Assembly (NCBI RefSeq): GCF_032854445.1
Contig: NC_088305.1
Span: forward strand, 32,017,645-32,081,644
DNA from: Liolophura sinensis
Taxonomy: Eukaryota; Mollusca; Polyplacophora; Chitonida; Chitonidae
Length of the DNA stretch: 64,000 nt
Direction: 5' to 3'
Part shown: positions 29,211 through 41,202 of the stretch, one piece after another
Layout of the letters: the number at the start of each line of letters is the position of its first letter
How positions within the stretch are numbered: the first letter of the stretch is position 1
Notes under the pieces: model-generated
Database searches by the model: none
Seen by the model: only the letters and a program-made list of their open reading frames with translations
Told to the model about the DNA's origin: nothing
Made by a program: the position numbers and the translations under genes

Positions 29211-30110
29211 AGTGTATTCTACCGGCTTTAATTTAGCATCGTAACTGCTGGAGAAATGAGGTGAAAAGTGACGGAGTATGATTTCTGCACCTTTGACGGG
29301 CCTCCAACGGGCAATCCTCGGCTGAGGAGGCCATTAGGCCAGAGGCGTTTAGAATAAATGTCATTTTCTTCACAGCTGATCGTATTTAGGCCATTTTATA
29401 AAAAATCGTCTTCTATGCGCGTTTTCAAGATAAAAAAATCCTGTGAAAGTTGCCAAAAAAATAATTTTTGGATAAAATACTTCTTTGCGTGGGAGAATGG
29501 AACAAGGCCAGAAAAGTTTCCTAAGGCACATCTCAGCCTGTGAGCTTGCAAGAAAAAAAATTAAGAAATTATGTTTTACAAAAAAATATGTTTTAGAAAA
29601 CATTCTTCGGCTGCCAGTAAGTGTAGAAACTGCAAGGCAATTGTCTGTTGGATTTCCAGCGCAACACATTAATCTCTTTAAAAGACACTACCCAAATATT
29701 CATAACTCGCGAGCATTGATCTTAGCTGAGTTAGGTTTATTTAACTGGATGTCACCTAATTTTTATTCACAACCCCTTTAGATGCAAGAAAAATGATCTG
29801 GTGCTGTGTCAATTTAAAACAGTTTCAAGATGTAAATCAGCGAGTCCAGAAGGGCAAGTAGTAGAATTTGCTGAGTTAGGTTTATTTGGCTCGATGCGTC
29901 CTAATTTTTTCTCACAACCGCTTTGGATGCAAGAAAAATGATCTGGTGATGTGTCAATTTATAGCAGTTTAAAGATGTAAATCAGCGAGTCCAGAACGGC
30001 CAGTAGTAGAATTTGCAAAAGTCTAAGATAGCTAAAGTGAAAAAGAATCGCTGCGAGAACGCTTCCACCTTGCAAAAAATAAAGTAAAGAATGACAAAAT
30101 TTGAGCCCTG

Positions 30111-30183
30111 CACCTCCGACGGGACTCGAACCCGCAATCCCCGGCTTAGGAGGCCGGTGCCTTATCCATTAGGCCACGTAGGC
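30111..30183 (-). tRNA. tRNA-Arg(CCU)
   Basis: Minus strand GCCTACGTGGCCTAATGGAT with anticodon stem-loop CCGGC-CTCCTAA-GCCGG (anticodon CCU, decodes AGG) and T arm GCGGGTTCGAGTCCCGT. It closely resembles animal tRNA-Arg(CCU). One acceptor mismatch (A5:G68) separates it from the intact copies. A TTTT run lies about 20 bp past the gene. Confidence 0.8.
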
Positions 30184-30428
30184 GGTCGGAATAAAAACGA
30201 TTTACTTCATAGCAGATTGTATTTAGCCATTTTATCAAAAATCACCTTTTTCGTGCGTGTTCAAAGCAAAGATTTCCCGTGAAAGTTGCAAAAAACTTCT
30301 CTTTCCATCAAATATTTTATCGCTTGAGAGAATGAAGCAAGGCCAGGAAAATTTCCTTAACTAAATATCAGTTATCAAACCTGCAAGACAAAAAGAATTT
30401 AAACAATGTGTTTTACGAAAGATTCTAC

Positions 30429-30510
30429 CGCTGCGAGCAGGGTTCGAACCTGCGCGGGCATTGCCCATTGGATTTCGAGTCCAACGCCTTAACCACTCGG
30501 CCATCACAGC
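30429..30510 (-). tRNA. tRNA-Ser(CGA)
   Basis: All stems pair; the variable arm is GGGCAATGCCC and the anticodon loop CTCGAAA gives CGA (decodes UCG). The B box is GGTTCGAAC. The first strong T run on the RNA sense (TTCTTTTTG) lies about 40 bp past the gene, further than for the Ser(UGA) genes. Confidence 0.9.
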
Positions 30511-30651
30511 TGTGAAAATTGCAAATTAAATATCCATTACTCTTACATGTTGACCAGTCATTATTTAAGTTTTTTTAACCAGTTGCTATCTCATTTCTGC
30601 TGACAACAACTTTGGATGCAAGAAAATTGTTCGTGCGAGGCCTAAATGTTT

Positions 30652-33600
30652 TTTTTTTTCAAAGATTGAATTTATTCCCAATAAACGTTTACGAAAACAT
30701 ACATACACTACAGAAGATTTTGTTGTGACACCATACTTTTTAAACAGTGACCGATTTAACCGATAGAAATCAACATGAACTCTTGTCTTAATCATACCTT
30801 TAGCCACGGCAACTATCGTACTTGCATCTCTTTGCTCATTTTGAAACACCACTTGGTTTCTTGCACACCAAGTGCAAAATTATAACACTGTAATTATATT
30901 TAACACAATAGCCCTCACTTCCGGACTAAGAGGAAAATTAAGTGATTTGTAAATTAGTGTGTCCTTTTCAAGACTCGGCAAAACGCAACCACAAAGAACA
31001 AACACCCGGCTGAATTCACGGAACACCTGAGAGACAATATGACATTGAACAAACAAATGGTCCTGTGTTTCCGAACCAGAACAAAATACACAGGAGTCGT
31101 CAGTGGCGATATTACGCCTCAGTAGTCTTTCTTTGACGGGCAAAATATCATGAACAAGCTTAAAACAGAAATTGATCAAGTTATGATCTAAAAACTTGTG
31201 GAACACCGTTTTCCAAATAACATCCCATCTCAACTGCGGAAATGTTAACATCACCCGTGGTGCCTGTAAGGCTTTCGTGACAAGCTGATCATAAATAACT
31301 TTACTACGGTACATCACAGAAGGTAACGTTTGACCACTATAGAATTCCTTAAAAGCATTTATCGCAAACTGGTAGAAGGGTGTGTTACGTTCTGAGTGTG
31401 GGACACTGTGCCTGGCAAATTCAGGACAAACACTCCTCAAAAATAAACCTAACCAGTAAATCGCAAAATATTTCCAGTCGGCCTCAGTACCATAAACCAA
31501 TTTTAATACATGTCGTACGGCTAAAGCTTTCGTTTTGCACTCAACATTATGAACATTTAAACCTCCATTCTTAAATTTAATGTTTACAACAACCCGCTTT
31601 AAACTCTCAGGCTTATTATTCCACAAAAATTTAAATACTATCTGCGTACACTGAGTGACACATTTAGCAGGTAACAAAGTACATTGTGCTGTGAACCATA
31701 AAACCGCTAGGGCGGCAGTGTTAATTAGTACAGCCCTCCCCCTAAGAGTTAAATATCTTCCACACCAAGAAGTTATATTTTTCTTAACTTTATTTAAGAC
31801 ACGAGTACAGTTGAGTTCCGCCTGGTCTTTTCCAAAAAAAATTCCACAAATTTTGGAATTCTGAACAGTATTCAACCCTAAATCAGGCACTAACGAACTA
31901 TCCCAATTTCCAATAGGTAGGACAGTGGTCTTGGACAGATTCAGTTTTGCCCCAGATGCCCTGCCGTAATTTTCTGTCAAAGTAACCACTTCTTTCACGG
32001 AACTTTCATCTGAGAGAATTGCCGTAGTGTCATCCGCAAAGGCAGAAACCTTAGCCTGCTTAGTTGTTCCCGGCATGGCAACACCATTAATCACACTGGA
32101 CTTCCTAAGCGCCGATATAAACGGCTCTAACGATAAAACGTACAACAGTGGAGATAGGGAACACCCCTAGCGGACTCCTCTATTTAAACTAAATTGTTCA
32201 CTTATGTGTCCATTTAAAATCACACTGCTGGAGATATTTGTGTACAGTAATTTAACCCATGCACAAAATTCGGGCCCAAAATTAAACATCTCTAAACATT
32301 TGAACAAAAAGGACCAATCAACCCTGTCAAAAGCCTTCTCCTGATCTAAATTTAAAAAGCATGCCTTCAAATCTTTCTGTTCCACGTAATCATAGACATT
32401 ACGTAAAAGATGTAAATTGTCGAATATACTACGACCTGGTATTCCACAAGTTTGGTTCTGATTAACCACGTTGTCAATAACAGATTTTAAACGATTACAT
32501 AAAGCTTTTGACACAATTTTGTAATCTACGTTCAGTAAACTAATAGGCCTCCAATTCCTTATGTCCGTTGCATTATTGGGGTCCTTACATAGCAATGTGA
32601 TAAGACCACTCCGCTGGGACGGACTTAAACTGCCGGAGCGAAAACAACAATTGACAACTTCAGTAAATACATTGCCAATCAGAGGCCAGAACGTTACATA
32701 AAACTCGGCTGGTAAGCCATCACAACCAGGCGAACGGTATTTACACATATTATTTACAGCAAACAAGAGCTCTTGTTCCGTCAATGCGCCCTCACAAAGA
32801 GCTTTACGATAATCATTTAACTTCGGTAATTCTGATAGAAACGCGTCTCGACACACAAAATCAGTATCCTGCTTACTGTACAATTGTTTGTAATATAACC
32901 TGATACATTTAGCAATTTCATGCTGGGATTTATGGGACCGAGACTCATTCCCATGTCACCTAATTTACTTTATCATTTTCTTTTTTCCCCTCCCCACTTC
33001 CCTCCTAATAAAATATTTCGTAGGCTTTTCCCCCTTATCAAAGTGAACAGCCTTAGCCCTAATAACCGATCCCGCATGTCTGTCTCTATTTAAACAATTA
33101 ATAGTCTTCTTTACATTACCAATCTTATCACTATTTACAACAGGGTTTGTCTTTAATACATTCAATTCATCTTGTAGATCCAGCAACTGGCTCTTTTTCC
33201 TTAATGAAACTTGGGAACAATAATTACGTATTACATCTTTACAATCCTTTTTTGAAAGCCTCCCACCTGTCCACTAAGGTATCATCACAAATGTCACCAT
33301 CAGAAAAAATACTTACAAAGACATCATTTATTTGTACAGCAAGTTCATCGTCATTCAAAACAGAAGTGTTACATTTCCAATAAAACGGACCCCAAGTAAT
33401 TACATCTGTAAAATTTACATCAACAATAGAACAAGTATGATCAGAAAAGGAGACAGGTTTAACATCACAAAAGGTTACATAACTCTGAACAGCATTAGGA
33501 AGGTAGAATCTATCAAGCCGACTAGCCCACTGGCCTCTTGACCAGGTGTAGCACCGTTTGTCCGGATGAAACTTCCTAAAAATATCACACACCTCAAACT

Positions 33601-34159
33601 CATATTTAATACTATTAATTTCATCAATACCAACATTTCTCACATTATTTGCAGACCCATTTCTATCCAATATAATATTTTCAACGCAGTTAAAATCCCC
33701 ACCAAGAATGACTAATTCACTCCCACGCATTACACTGTCTAGGTTAGAAATGAATTCTTTCCTATCCTGTGGATTATTAGGAGCATATATACATATCAGA
33801 TTAAGAGCCGTGTCATTAATTGTCATTTTAACACTTATGTAACGCCCGTTAGGACATCTAACGACATTACGTATTACACAGTCAACGGTGTATTTAATCA
33901 CAATCCCTACCCCACAACTTTTACTTGACCCGTAGGCCCACCTAGCATTCCTTGGAATTTTAAAATTCCCAGCGTCTGTATAATCTTGAAAATGTGTTTC
34001 TTGTAAGAACAAAATATCAATATTGTTATCAAAAACAAATTGTTGTACCTGCTCCTTCTTTGTAACAGCACGCAGGCCATTAACATTCAAAGTGCCAAAA
34101 CGTATGTAAGATACGAGAGACATTAAACAGATAAGAAAAATATGAAGGTACATACCCAT
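30652..34159 (-). pseudogene. LINE B ORF2 (endonuclease and reverse transcriptase)
   Basis: It starts MGMYLHIFLICLMSLVSYIR. Endonuclease 33,239-34,159: RFGTLNVNGLRA, FLQETHFQDYTD, LGGDFNCVENIILDR, SRLDRFYLPNAV, SFSDHTCSIVDV. Linker 32,965-33,186 with GEKPTKYFIRREVGRGKKK. Reverse transcriptase 32,167-32,883 (SPGCDGLPAEFYVTFWPL, LDQEKAFDRVDW) and 30,880-32,145 (SAFADDTTAIL; then FKLVHDILPVKERLLRRNI and a CVFC...H zinc tail). Compared with LINE C there are frame changes near 33,210, 32,900-32,960, 32,150 and 30,865, so it is inactive. A stop-free stretch of 421 residues remains at the C-terminal half. Confidence 0.92.
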
Positions 34160-34204
34160 TGTTCATGTGAGAGCATATCCATGAACAAATCCTAGTAAAA
34201 TCTA

Positions 34205-34341
34205 TTCATTGCCTTTACGCGCTCTCGAACGAGAGGCGAAAGATTTCCTGCGCCGATACTCTAATAACATTTTATCAGTACCTTGAGAGAGGGTGGGTGT
34301 CATGATTTCAGATATGTCCGAGTCCCCCTGCATTACGCAAT
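34205..34341 (-). pseudogene. LINE B ORF1 C-terminal tail
   Basis: TPTLSQGTDKMLLEYRRRKS and ASRSRARKGNE match the basic end of ORF1 in LINEs C and D. The upstream text (EPCSQRFLFFPF) is antisense array spacer read through and is not part of the protein. Confidence 0.8.
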
Positions 34342-34403
34342 CCGAAACGGGAAGTAGTGATATGTGTAAAAATCTAACAAAAACAAAGGGAAAAAAAAGA
34401 AAT

Positions 34404-34485
34404 CGCTGCGAGCAGGGTTCGAACCTGCGCGGGCATTGCCCATTGGATTTCAAGTCCAACGCCTTAACCACTCGGCCATCACAGC
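34404..34485 (-). tRNA. tRNA-Ser(UGA)
   Basis: All stems pair; loop CTTGAAA, T loop TTCGAAC. T8 follows the gene (plus: GAAAAAAAAGAAAT). It is the first gene to the right of the LINE B 5' junction, 62 bp away. Confidence 0.92.
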
Positions 34486-35384
34486 AATGCTTTCTACCGT
34501 CTTTAATTTAGCATCGTAACTACTGGAGAAATGAGGTGAAAAGTGACGGAGTATGATTTCTGAACATTCGACGGGCCTCCAACCGGCAATCCCCGGCTGA
34601 GGAGGCCATTAGGCCAGAGGCGTTTAGAATAAATGTCATTTTCTTCACAGCTGATCGTATTTAAGCCATTTTATCAAAAATCGTCTCCTATGTGCGTCTT
34701 CAAGATGAAATAATCTGGTGAAAGTTGCCAAAAAAAGTTATTTTTGGATAAAATATTTCCTTGCGTGAGAGAATGGAAGAAGGCCAGAAAAGTTTCCTAA
34801 GGCACATCTCAACCTGTGAGCTTGCAAGAAAAAAATTAAGAAATTATGTTTTAAAAAAAATACGTTTTAGAAAAAAATTCTTCGGCTGCCAGTAAGTGTA
34901 GAAACTGCATGGCAATTGTCTGTTGGATTTCCAGCGCAACACATTAATCTCTTTAAAAGACACTACCCAAATATTCATAACTCGCGAGCATTGATCTTAG
35001 CTGAGTTAGGTTTATTTAACTGGATGTCACCTAATTTTTCTTCACAACCGCCTTGGTGCAAGAAAAATGATCTGGTGCTGTGTCAATTTAAAACAGTTTC
35101 AAGATGTAAATCAGCGAGTCCAGAAGGGCAAGTAGTAGAATTTGTTGAGTTAGGTTTATTGGGCTCGATGCGTCCTAATTTTTCTTCACAACCGTTTTGG
35201 ATGCAAGAAAAATGATCTGGTGATGTGTCAATTTATAGCAGTTTAAAGATGTAAATCAGTGAGTCCAGAACGGCATGTAGTAGAATTTGCAAAAGTCTGA
35301 GAAAGCTAAAGTGAAAAAGAATCGCTGCGAGCACGCTTCCACCTTGCAATAAATAAAGTGAAGAGTGACAAAATGTGAGTCCTG

Positions 35385-35457
35385 CACCTCCGACGGGACT
35401 CGAACCCGCAATCCCCGGCATAGGAGGCCGGTGCCTTATCCATTAGGCCATGGAGGC
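35385..35457 (-). tRNA. tRNA-Arg(CCU), slightly altered
   Basis: Anticodon loop CTCCTAT (A38 changed to U) and acceptor position 7 is A opposite C66. The other stems pair. Confidence 0.72.
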
Positions 35458-35703
35458 GGTTAGTAAAAATACGAACTTACTTCATGGCTGACTGTATTTA
35501 GCCACTTTATCAAAAAGCACCTTCTTTGTGCGTGTTCAAAGCAAAGATTTCCCGTGAAAGTTGCAAAAAACTTCTCTTTCCATCAAATATTATCTCGCTT
35601 GAGAAAATGAAGCAAGGCTAGGAAAATTTCCTTAACTAAATGTCAGTAATCAAACCTGAAAGAAAAAAAGAAATTAAACAATGTGTTTTACGAAAGATTC
35701 TAC

Positions 35704-35785
35704 CGCTACCAGCAGGGTTCGAACCTGCGCGGGCATTGCCCATTGGATTTCGAGTCCAACGCCTTAACCACTCGGCCATCACCGC
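35704..35785 (-). pseudogene. tRNA-Ser(CGA) copy with damaged acceptor
   Basis: Anticodon CGA and T arm are intact, but the acceptor strands (GCGGTGA against TGGTAGC) mismatch at several pairs. Confidence 0.7.
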
Positions 35786-36015
35786 CGTGAAATTTGCAAA
35801 CTAAATATCCATTACTGTTACATGTTGACCAGTCATTATTTAAGTTTTTTTAACCAGTTGCTATCTCATTTCTGCTGACAACAACTTTGGATGCAAGAAA
35901 ATTGTTCGTGCGAGGCCTAAATGTTTAACAGCTTAAAGATGTAAAGCATCGACTCCAAAACGGGAAGTAGTGATATGTGTAAAAATCTAACAAAAACAAA
36001 GGGAAAAAAAGAAAT

Positions 36016-36097
36016 CGCTGCGAGCAGGGTTCAAACTTGCGCGGGCATTGCCCATTGGATTTCAAGTCCAACGCCTTAACCACTCGGCCATCACAGC
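36016..36097 (-). tRNA. tRNA-Ser(UGA), T-stem variant
   Basis: Anticodon UGA intact; T arm GCAAG/CCTGC has an A:C mismatch and the T loop is TTTGAAC. Confidence 0.72.
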
Positions 36098-37142
36098 AGT
36101 GTTCTCTATCGGCTTTTATTTAGCATCGTAACTGCTGGAGAAATGAGGTGAAAAGTGACGGAGTATGATTTCTGCACCTTCGACGGGCCTCCAATCGGCA
36201 ATCCCCGGCTGAGGAGGCCGTTAGGCCACAGGCGTTTAGAATAAATGTCATTTCCTTCACAGCTGATCGTATTTAAGCCATTTTATCAAAAATCGTTTCT
36301 AATGTGCGTCTTCAAGATGAAATAATCTGGTGAAAGTTGCCAAAAAAAGTTATTTTTGGATAAAATATTTACTTGCGTGGGAGAATGGAAGAAGGCCAGA
36401 AAAGTTTCCTAAGGCACATCTCAACCTGTGAGCTTGCAAGAAAAAAATTAAGAAATTATGTTTTAAAAAAAAATATGTTTTAGAAAACATTCTTCGGCTG
36501 CCAGTAAGTGTAGAAATTGCATGGCAATTGTCTGTTGGATTTCCAGCGCAACACATTAATCTCTTTAAAAGACACTACCCAAATATTCATAACTCGCGAG
36601 CATTGATCTTAGCTGAGTTAGGTTTATTTAACTGGATGTCACCTAATTTTTCTTCACAACCCCTTTGGATCCAAGAAAAATGATCTGGTGCTGTGTCAAT
36701 TTAAAACAGTTTAAAGATGTAAATCAGCGAGTCCAGAAGGGCAAGTAGTAGAATTTGCTGAGTTAGGTTTATTTGGCTCGATGCGTCCTAATTTTTCTTC
36801 ACAACCCCTTTGGATCCAAGAAAAATGATCTGGTGCTGTGTCAATTTAAAACAGTTTCAAGATGTAAATCAACGAGTCCAGAAGGGCAAGTAGTAGAATT
36901 TGCTGAGTTAGGTTTATTTGGCTCGATGCGTCCTAATTTTTTCTCACAACCGCTTTGGATGCAAGAAAAATGATCTGGTGATGTGTCAATTTATAGCAGT
37001 TTAAAGATGTAAATCAGTGAGTCCAGAACGGCAAGTAGTAGAATTTGCAAAAGTCTAAAAAAGCTAAAGTGAAAAAGAATCGCTGGGAGCACGCTTCCAC
37101 CTTGCAATAAATAAAGTGAAGAGTGACAAAATGAGAGTCCTG

Positions 37143-37215
37143 CACCTCCGACGGGACTCGAACCCGCAATCCCCGGCTTAGGAGGCCGGTGCCTTATCCA
37201 TTAGGCCACGGAGGC
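37143..37215 (-). tRNA. tRNA-Arg(CCU), intact
   Basis: Acceptor GCCTCCG/CGGAGGT, D stem GCCT/AGGC, anticodon CCU, T arm GCGGGTTCGAGTCCCGT all pair; discriminator G. Reference intact copy of this gene. Confidence 0.93.
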
Positions 37216-37973
37216 GGTCAGAAAAACACAATTTACTTCATAGCTAATTGTATTTAGCCACTTTATCAAAAAGCACCTTCTTTGTGCGTGTTCAAAGCTA
37301 AGATTTCCCGTGAAAGTTGCAAAAAACTTCTCTTTCCATCAAATATTTTCTCGCTTGAGAAAATGAAGCAAGGTCAGGAAAATTTCCTAAGGTACATCTC
37401 AACCTGTGAGCTTGGAGGAAAAAAAATTAAAAAATTATGTTTTACAAAAAAATATGTTTTAGAAAACATTCTTCGACTGCCAGTAAGTGTAGAAACTGCA
37501 TGGCAATTGTTTGTTGGATTTCCGAGCAACACATTAATTTCTTTAAAAGACACTACCCAAATATTCATAACCCGCGAGCATTGATCTTAGCTGGGTTAGG
37601 TTTTTTTAACTGGATGTCACCTAATTTTTCTTTACAACCCCTTTGGATGCAAGAAAAATGATCTGGTGCTGTGTCAATTTATAGCAGTTTAAAGATGTAA
37701 ATCAGCGAGTTCAGAAGGACAAGTAGTAGAATTTGCTGAGTTAGGTTTATTTGGCTTGATGCGTCCTAATTTTTTCTCACAACCGCTTTGGATGCAAGAA
37801 AAATGATCTGGTGATGTGTCAATTTATAGCAGTTCAAAGATGTAAAGCAGCGAGTCCAGAACGGCCAGTAGTAGAATTTGCAAAAGTCTAAGAAAGCTAA
37901 AGTGAAAAAGAATCGCTGCGAGCACGCTTCCACCTTGCAATAAATAAAGTGAAGAGCGACAAAATGAGTCGTG

Positions 37974-38046
37974 CACCTCCGACGGGACTCGAACCCGCAA
38001 TCCCCGGCTTAGGAGGCCGGTGCCTTATCCATTAGGCCACGGAGGC
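37974..38046 (-). tRNA. tRNA-Arg(CCU), intact
   Basis: Identical in all stems to the copy at 37,143, 831 bp away, showing the period of the extra block in long units. Confidence 0.93.
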
Positions 38047-38291
38047 GGTCAGAAAAAACACGATTTACTTCATAGCGGATTGTATTTAGCCACTTTATCA
38101 AAAATCACCTTCTTTGTGCGTGTTCAAAGCAAAGATTTCCCGTGAAATTTGCAAAAAACTTCTCTTTCCATCAAATATTTTCTCGCTTGAGAAAATAAAG
38201 CAAAGCTAGGAAAATTTCCTTAACTAAATATCAGTAATTAAACCTGCAAGAAAAAAAGAATTTAAACAATGTGTTTTACGAAAGATTCTAC

Positions 38292-38373
38292 CGCTGCGAG
38301 CAGGGTTCGAACCTGCGCGGGCATTGCCCATTGGATTTCGAGTCCAACGCCTTAACCACTCGGCCATCACAGC
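38292..38373 (-). tRNA. tRNA-Ser(CGA), intact
   Basis: All stems pair; anticodon loop CTCGAAA. Confidence 0.93.
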
Positions 38374-38605
38374 TGTGCAATTTGCAAACTAAATACCCAT
38401 TACTCTTACATGTTGACCAGTCATTATTTAAGTTTTTTTTAACCAGTTGCTATCTCATTTCTGCTGACAACAACTTTGGATGCAAGAAAATTGTTCGTGG
38501 GAGGCCTAAATGTTTAACAGCTTAAAGATGTTAAGCATCGACTCCAAAACGGGAAGTAGTGATATGTGTGAAAATCTAACAAAAACAAAGGGAAAAAAAA
38601 GAAAT

Positions 38606-38687
38606 CGCTGCGAGCAGGGTTCGAACTTGCGCGGGCATTGCCCATAGGATTTGAAGTCCAACGCCTTAACCACTCGGCCATCACAGC
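38606..38687 (-). tRNA. tRNA-Ser-type copy with UCA (opal) anticodon
   Basis: The anticodon loop reads CTTCAAA in place of CTTGAAA, giving anticodon UCA, cognate to the UGA stop codon. Otherwise it is a Ser gene with its long variable arm and 7 bp acceptor, unlike tRNA-Sec. One anticodon-stem mismatch (TTGGA/TCCTA) and one T-stem mismatch suggest decay, so the change may be neutral in a dying copy. Confidence 0.7.
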
Positions 38688-39589
38688 AGTCTTTTCTACA
38701 GGGTTTAATTTAGCATCGTAACTGCTGGAGAAATGAGGTGAAAAGTGACGGAATATGATTTCTGCACCTTCGACGGGCCTCCAACCGGCAATTCCCGGCT
38801 GAGGAGGCCATTAGGCCACAGGCGTTTAGAATAAATGTGTTTTCCTTCACAGCTGATCGTATTTAAGCCATTTTATCAAAAATCGTCTCCTATGTGCGTC
38901 TTCATGATGAAATAATCTGGTGAAAGTTGCCAAAAAAAGTTATTTTTGGATAAAATATTTCCTTGCGTGGGAGAATGGAAGAAGGCCAGAAAAGTTTCCT
39001 AAGGCACATCTCAACCTGTGAGCTTGCAAGAAAAAAAAATTTAAGAAATTATGTTTTAAAAAAAATATGTTTTAGAAAACATTCTTCGGCTGCCAGTAAG
39101 TGTAGAAACTGCATGGCAATTGTCTGTTAGATTTCCAGCGCAACACATTAATCTCTTTAAAAGACACTACCCAAATATTCATAACTCGCGAGCATTGATC
39201 TTAGCTGAGTTAGGTTTATTTAACTGGATGTCACCTAATTTTTCTTCACAACCCCTTTGGATCCAAGAAAAATGATCTGGTGCTGTGTCAATTTAAAACA
39301 GTTTCAAGATGTAAATCAACGAGTCCAGAAGGGCAAGTAGTAGAATTTGTTGAGTTAGGTTTATTTGGCTCGATGCGTCCTAATTTTATCTCACAACCGC
39401 TTTGGATGCAAGAAAAATGATCTGGTGATGTGTCAATTTATAGCAGTTTAAAGATGTAAATCAGTGAGTCCAGAACGGCCAGTAGTAGAATTTGCAAAAG
39501 TCTAAAAAAGCTAAAGTGAAAAAGAATCGCTGCGAGCACGCTTCCACCTTGCAATAAATAAAGTGAAGAGTGACAAAATGAGAGTCCTG

Positions 39590-39662
39590 CACCTCCGACG
39601 GGACTCGAACCCGCAATCCCCGGCTTAGGAGGGTGGTGCCTTATCCATTAGGCCACGGAGGC
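39590..39662 (-). pseudogene. tRNA-Arg(CCU) copy with broken anticodon stem
   Basis: Acceptor, D and T arms are normal, but the anticodon stem reads CACCC against GCCGG. Confidence 0.8.
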
Positions 39663-39907
39663 GGTCAGAAAAAACAAAATTTACTTCAAAGCTCATTGTA
39701 TTTAGCCACTTTATCAAAAATCACCTTCTTTGTGCGTGTTCAAAGCAAAGATTTCCCGTGAAAGTTGCAAAAAACTTCTCTTTCCATCAAATATTTTCTC
39801 GCTTGTGAAAATAAAGCAAAGTTAGGAAAATTTCCTCAACTAAATATCAGTAATTAAACCTGCAAAAAAAAAAGAATTTAAACAATGTGTTTTACGAAAA
39901 ATTCTAC

Positions 39908-39989
39908 CGCTGCGAGCAGGGTTCGAACCTGCGCGGGCATTGCCCATTGGATTTCGAGTCCAACGCCTTAACCACTCGGCCATCACATC
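39908..39989 (-). tRNA. tRNA-Ser(CGA), acceptor variant
   Basis: C2 is replaced by A (GATGTGA), giving one acceptor mismatch; the rest is normal. Confidence 0.72.
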
Positions 39990-40220
39990 TGTGAAAGTTG
40001 CAAAATAAATACCCATTACTCTTACATGCTGACCAGTCATTATTTAAGTTTTTTTTAACCAGTTGCTATCTCATTTCTGCTGACAACAACTTTGGATGCA
40101 AGAAAATTGTTCGTGCGAGGCCTAAATATTTAACAGCTTAAAGATGTAAAGCATCGACTCCAAAACGGGAAGTAGTGATATGTGTGAAAATCTAACAAAA
40201 ACAAAGGGAAAAAAAGAAAT

Positions 40221-40302
40221 CGCTGCGAGCAGGGTTCGAACCTGCGCGGGTATTGCCCATTGGATTTCAAGTCCAACGCCTTAACCACTCGGCCATCACA
40301 GC
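40221..40302 (-). tRNA. tRNA-Ser(UGA), intact
   Basis: All stems pair; the variable arm is GGGCAATACCC. Confidence 0.9.
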
Positions 40303-41202
40303 AGTGTTTTCTACCGGGTGTAAATTAGCATCGTAACTGCTGGAGAAATGAGGTGAAAAGTGACGGAGTATGATTTCTGCACCTTCGACAGGCCTCCAAC
40401 CGGCAATCCCCGACTGAAGAGGCCATTAGGCCACAGGCGTTTAGAATAAATGTGTTTTCCTTCATAGCTGATCGTATTTAAGCCATTTTATCAAAAATCG
40501 TCTCCTATGTGCGTCTTCATGATGAAATAATCTGGTGAAAGTTGCCAAAAAAAGTTATTTTTGGATAAAATATTTCCTTGCGTGGGAGGATGGAAGAAGG
40601 CCAGGAAAATTTCCTAAGGCACATCTCAACCTGTGAGCTTGCAAGAAAAAAAATTAAGAAATTATGTTTTAAAAAAAATATGTTTTAGAAAACATTCTTC
40701 GGCTGCCAGTAAGTGTAGAAACTGCATGGCAATTGTCTGTTAGATTTCCAGCGCAACGCATTAATCTCTTTAAAAGACACTACCCAAATATTCATAACTC
40801 GCGAGCATTGATCTTAGCTGAGTTAGGTTTATTTAACTGGATGTCACCTAATTTTTCTTCACAACCCCTTTGGATCCAAGAAAAATGATCTGGTGCTGTG
40901 TCAATTTAAAACAGTTTCAAGATGTAAATCAACGAGTCCAGAAGGGCAAGTAGTAGAATTTGCTGAGTTAGGTTTATTTGGCTCGATGCGTCCTAATTTT
41001 TTCTCACAACCGCTTTGGATGCAAGAAAAATGATCTGGTGATGTGTCAATTTATAGCAGTTTAAAGATGTAAATCAGTGAGTCCAGAACGGCCAGTAGTA
41101 GAATTTGCAAAAGTCTAAAAAAGCTAAAGTGAAAAAGAATCGCTGGGAGCACGCTTCCACCTTGCAATAAATAAAGTGAAGAGTGACAAAATGAGAGTCG
41201 TG

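Larger units (their letters stand above)
29129..30641 (-). repeat. tRNA array unit, left of LINE B
   Basis: Order on plus coordinates: Ser(UGA) 29,129; pseudo-Arg 29,288-29,346; pseudo-Ser about 29,608-29,674; a 145 bp spacer repeat in two copies (about 29,715-30,010); Ser stub about 30,048; Arg 30,111; Ser(CGA) 30,429; spacer to the LINE B tail. Confidence 0.88.
30642..34341 (-). mobile_element. LINE B (Tx1-like, 5'-truncated, broken)
   Basis: The poly(A) tail (T11 on plus at about 30,648-30,659) joins array spacer GCCTAAATG; the 5' end joins spacer at AAACGGGAAGTAG with microhomology (TCC-A). About 30 bp of spacer is missing between the two junctions. The copy contains all of ORF2 in pieces and only the last ~45 residues of ORF1, so it is 5'-truncated inside ORF1. 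It is the same subfamily as LINE A. Confidence 0.92.
34404..36015 (-). repeat. Array unit 1 (short, 1,612 bp)
   Basis: Contents: Ser(UGA) 34,404; pseudo-Arg 34,565-34,621; pseudo-Ser about 34,883-34,950; Arg 35,385; Ser(CGA)-slot 35,704. Confidence 0.88.
36016..38605 (-). repeat. Array unit 2 (long, 2,590 bp)
   Basis: Contents: Ser(UGA) 36,016; pseudo-Arg 36,175-36,233; pseudo-Ser 36,495-36,562; a 145 bp spacer repeat in three copies (about 36,606-37,040); Arg 37,143; pseudo-Ser 37,474-37,540; Arg 37,974; Ser(CGA) 38,292. The third spacer repeat explains the extra length over other long units. Confidence 0.88.
38606..40220 (-). repeat. Array unit 3 (short, 1,615 bp)
   Basis: Contents: Ser-type copy with UCA anticodon 38,606; pseudo-Arg 38,765-38,823; pseudo-Ser 39,087-39,154; Arg-like 39,590; Ser(CGA)-like 39,908. 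Confidence 0.88.

Noticed and set aside
38271-38525. Repeated 84-residue ORFs (MFYERFYRCEQGSNLRGHCP...) at 38,271, 42,333, 43,949 and 51,259, with similar ones elsewhere
   Set aside because: They are antisense readings through the Ser(CGA)-slot tRNA genes and spacer. The repeated protein text simply mirrors the repeated tRNA gene.
38606-38687. tRNA-Sec as an explanation for the UCA anticodon
   Set aside because: The acceptor stem is 7 bp and the arms are those of the neighbouring Ser genes; tRNA-Sec has an extended acceptor and D stem.
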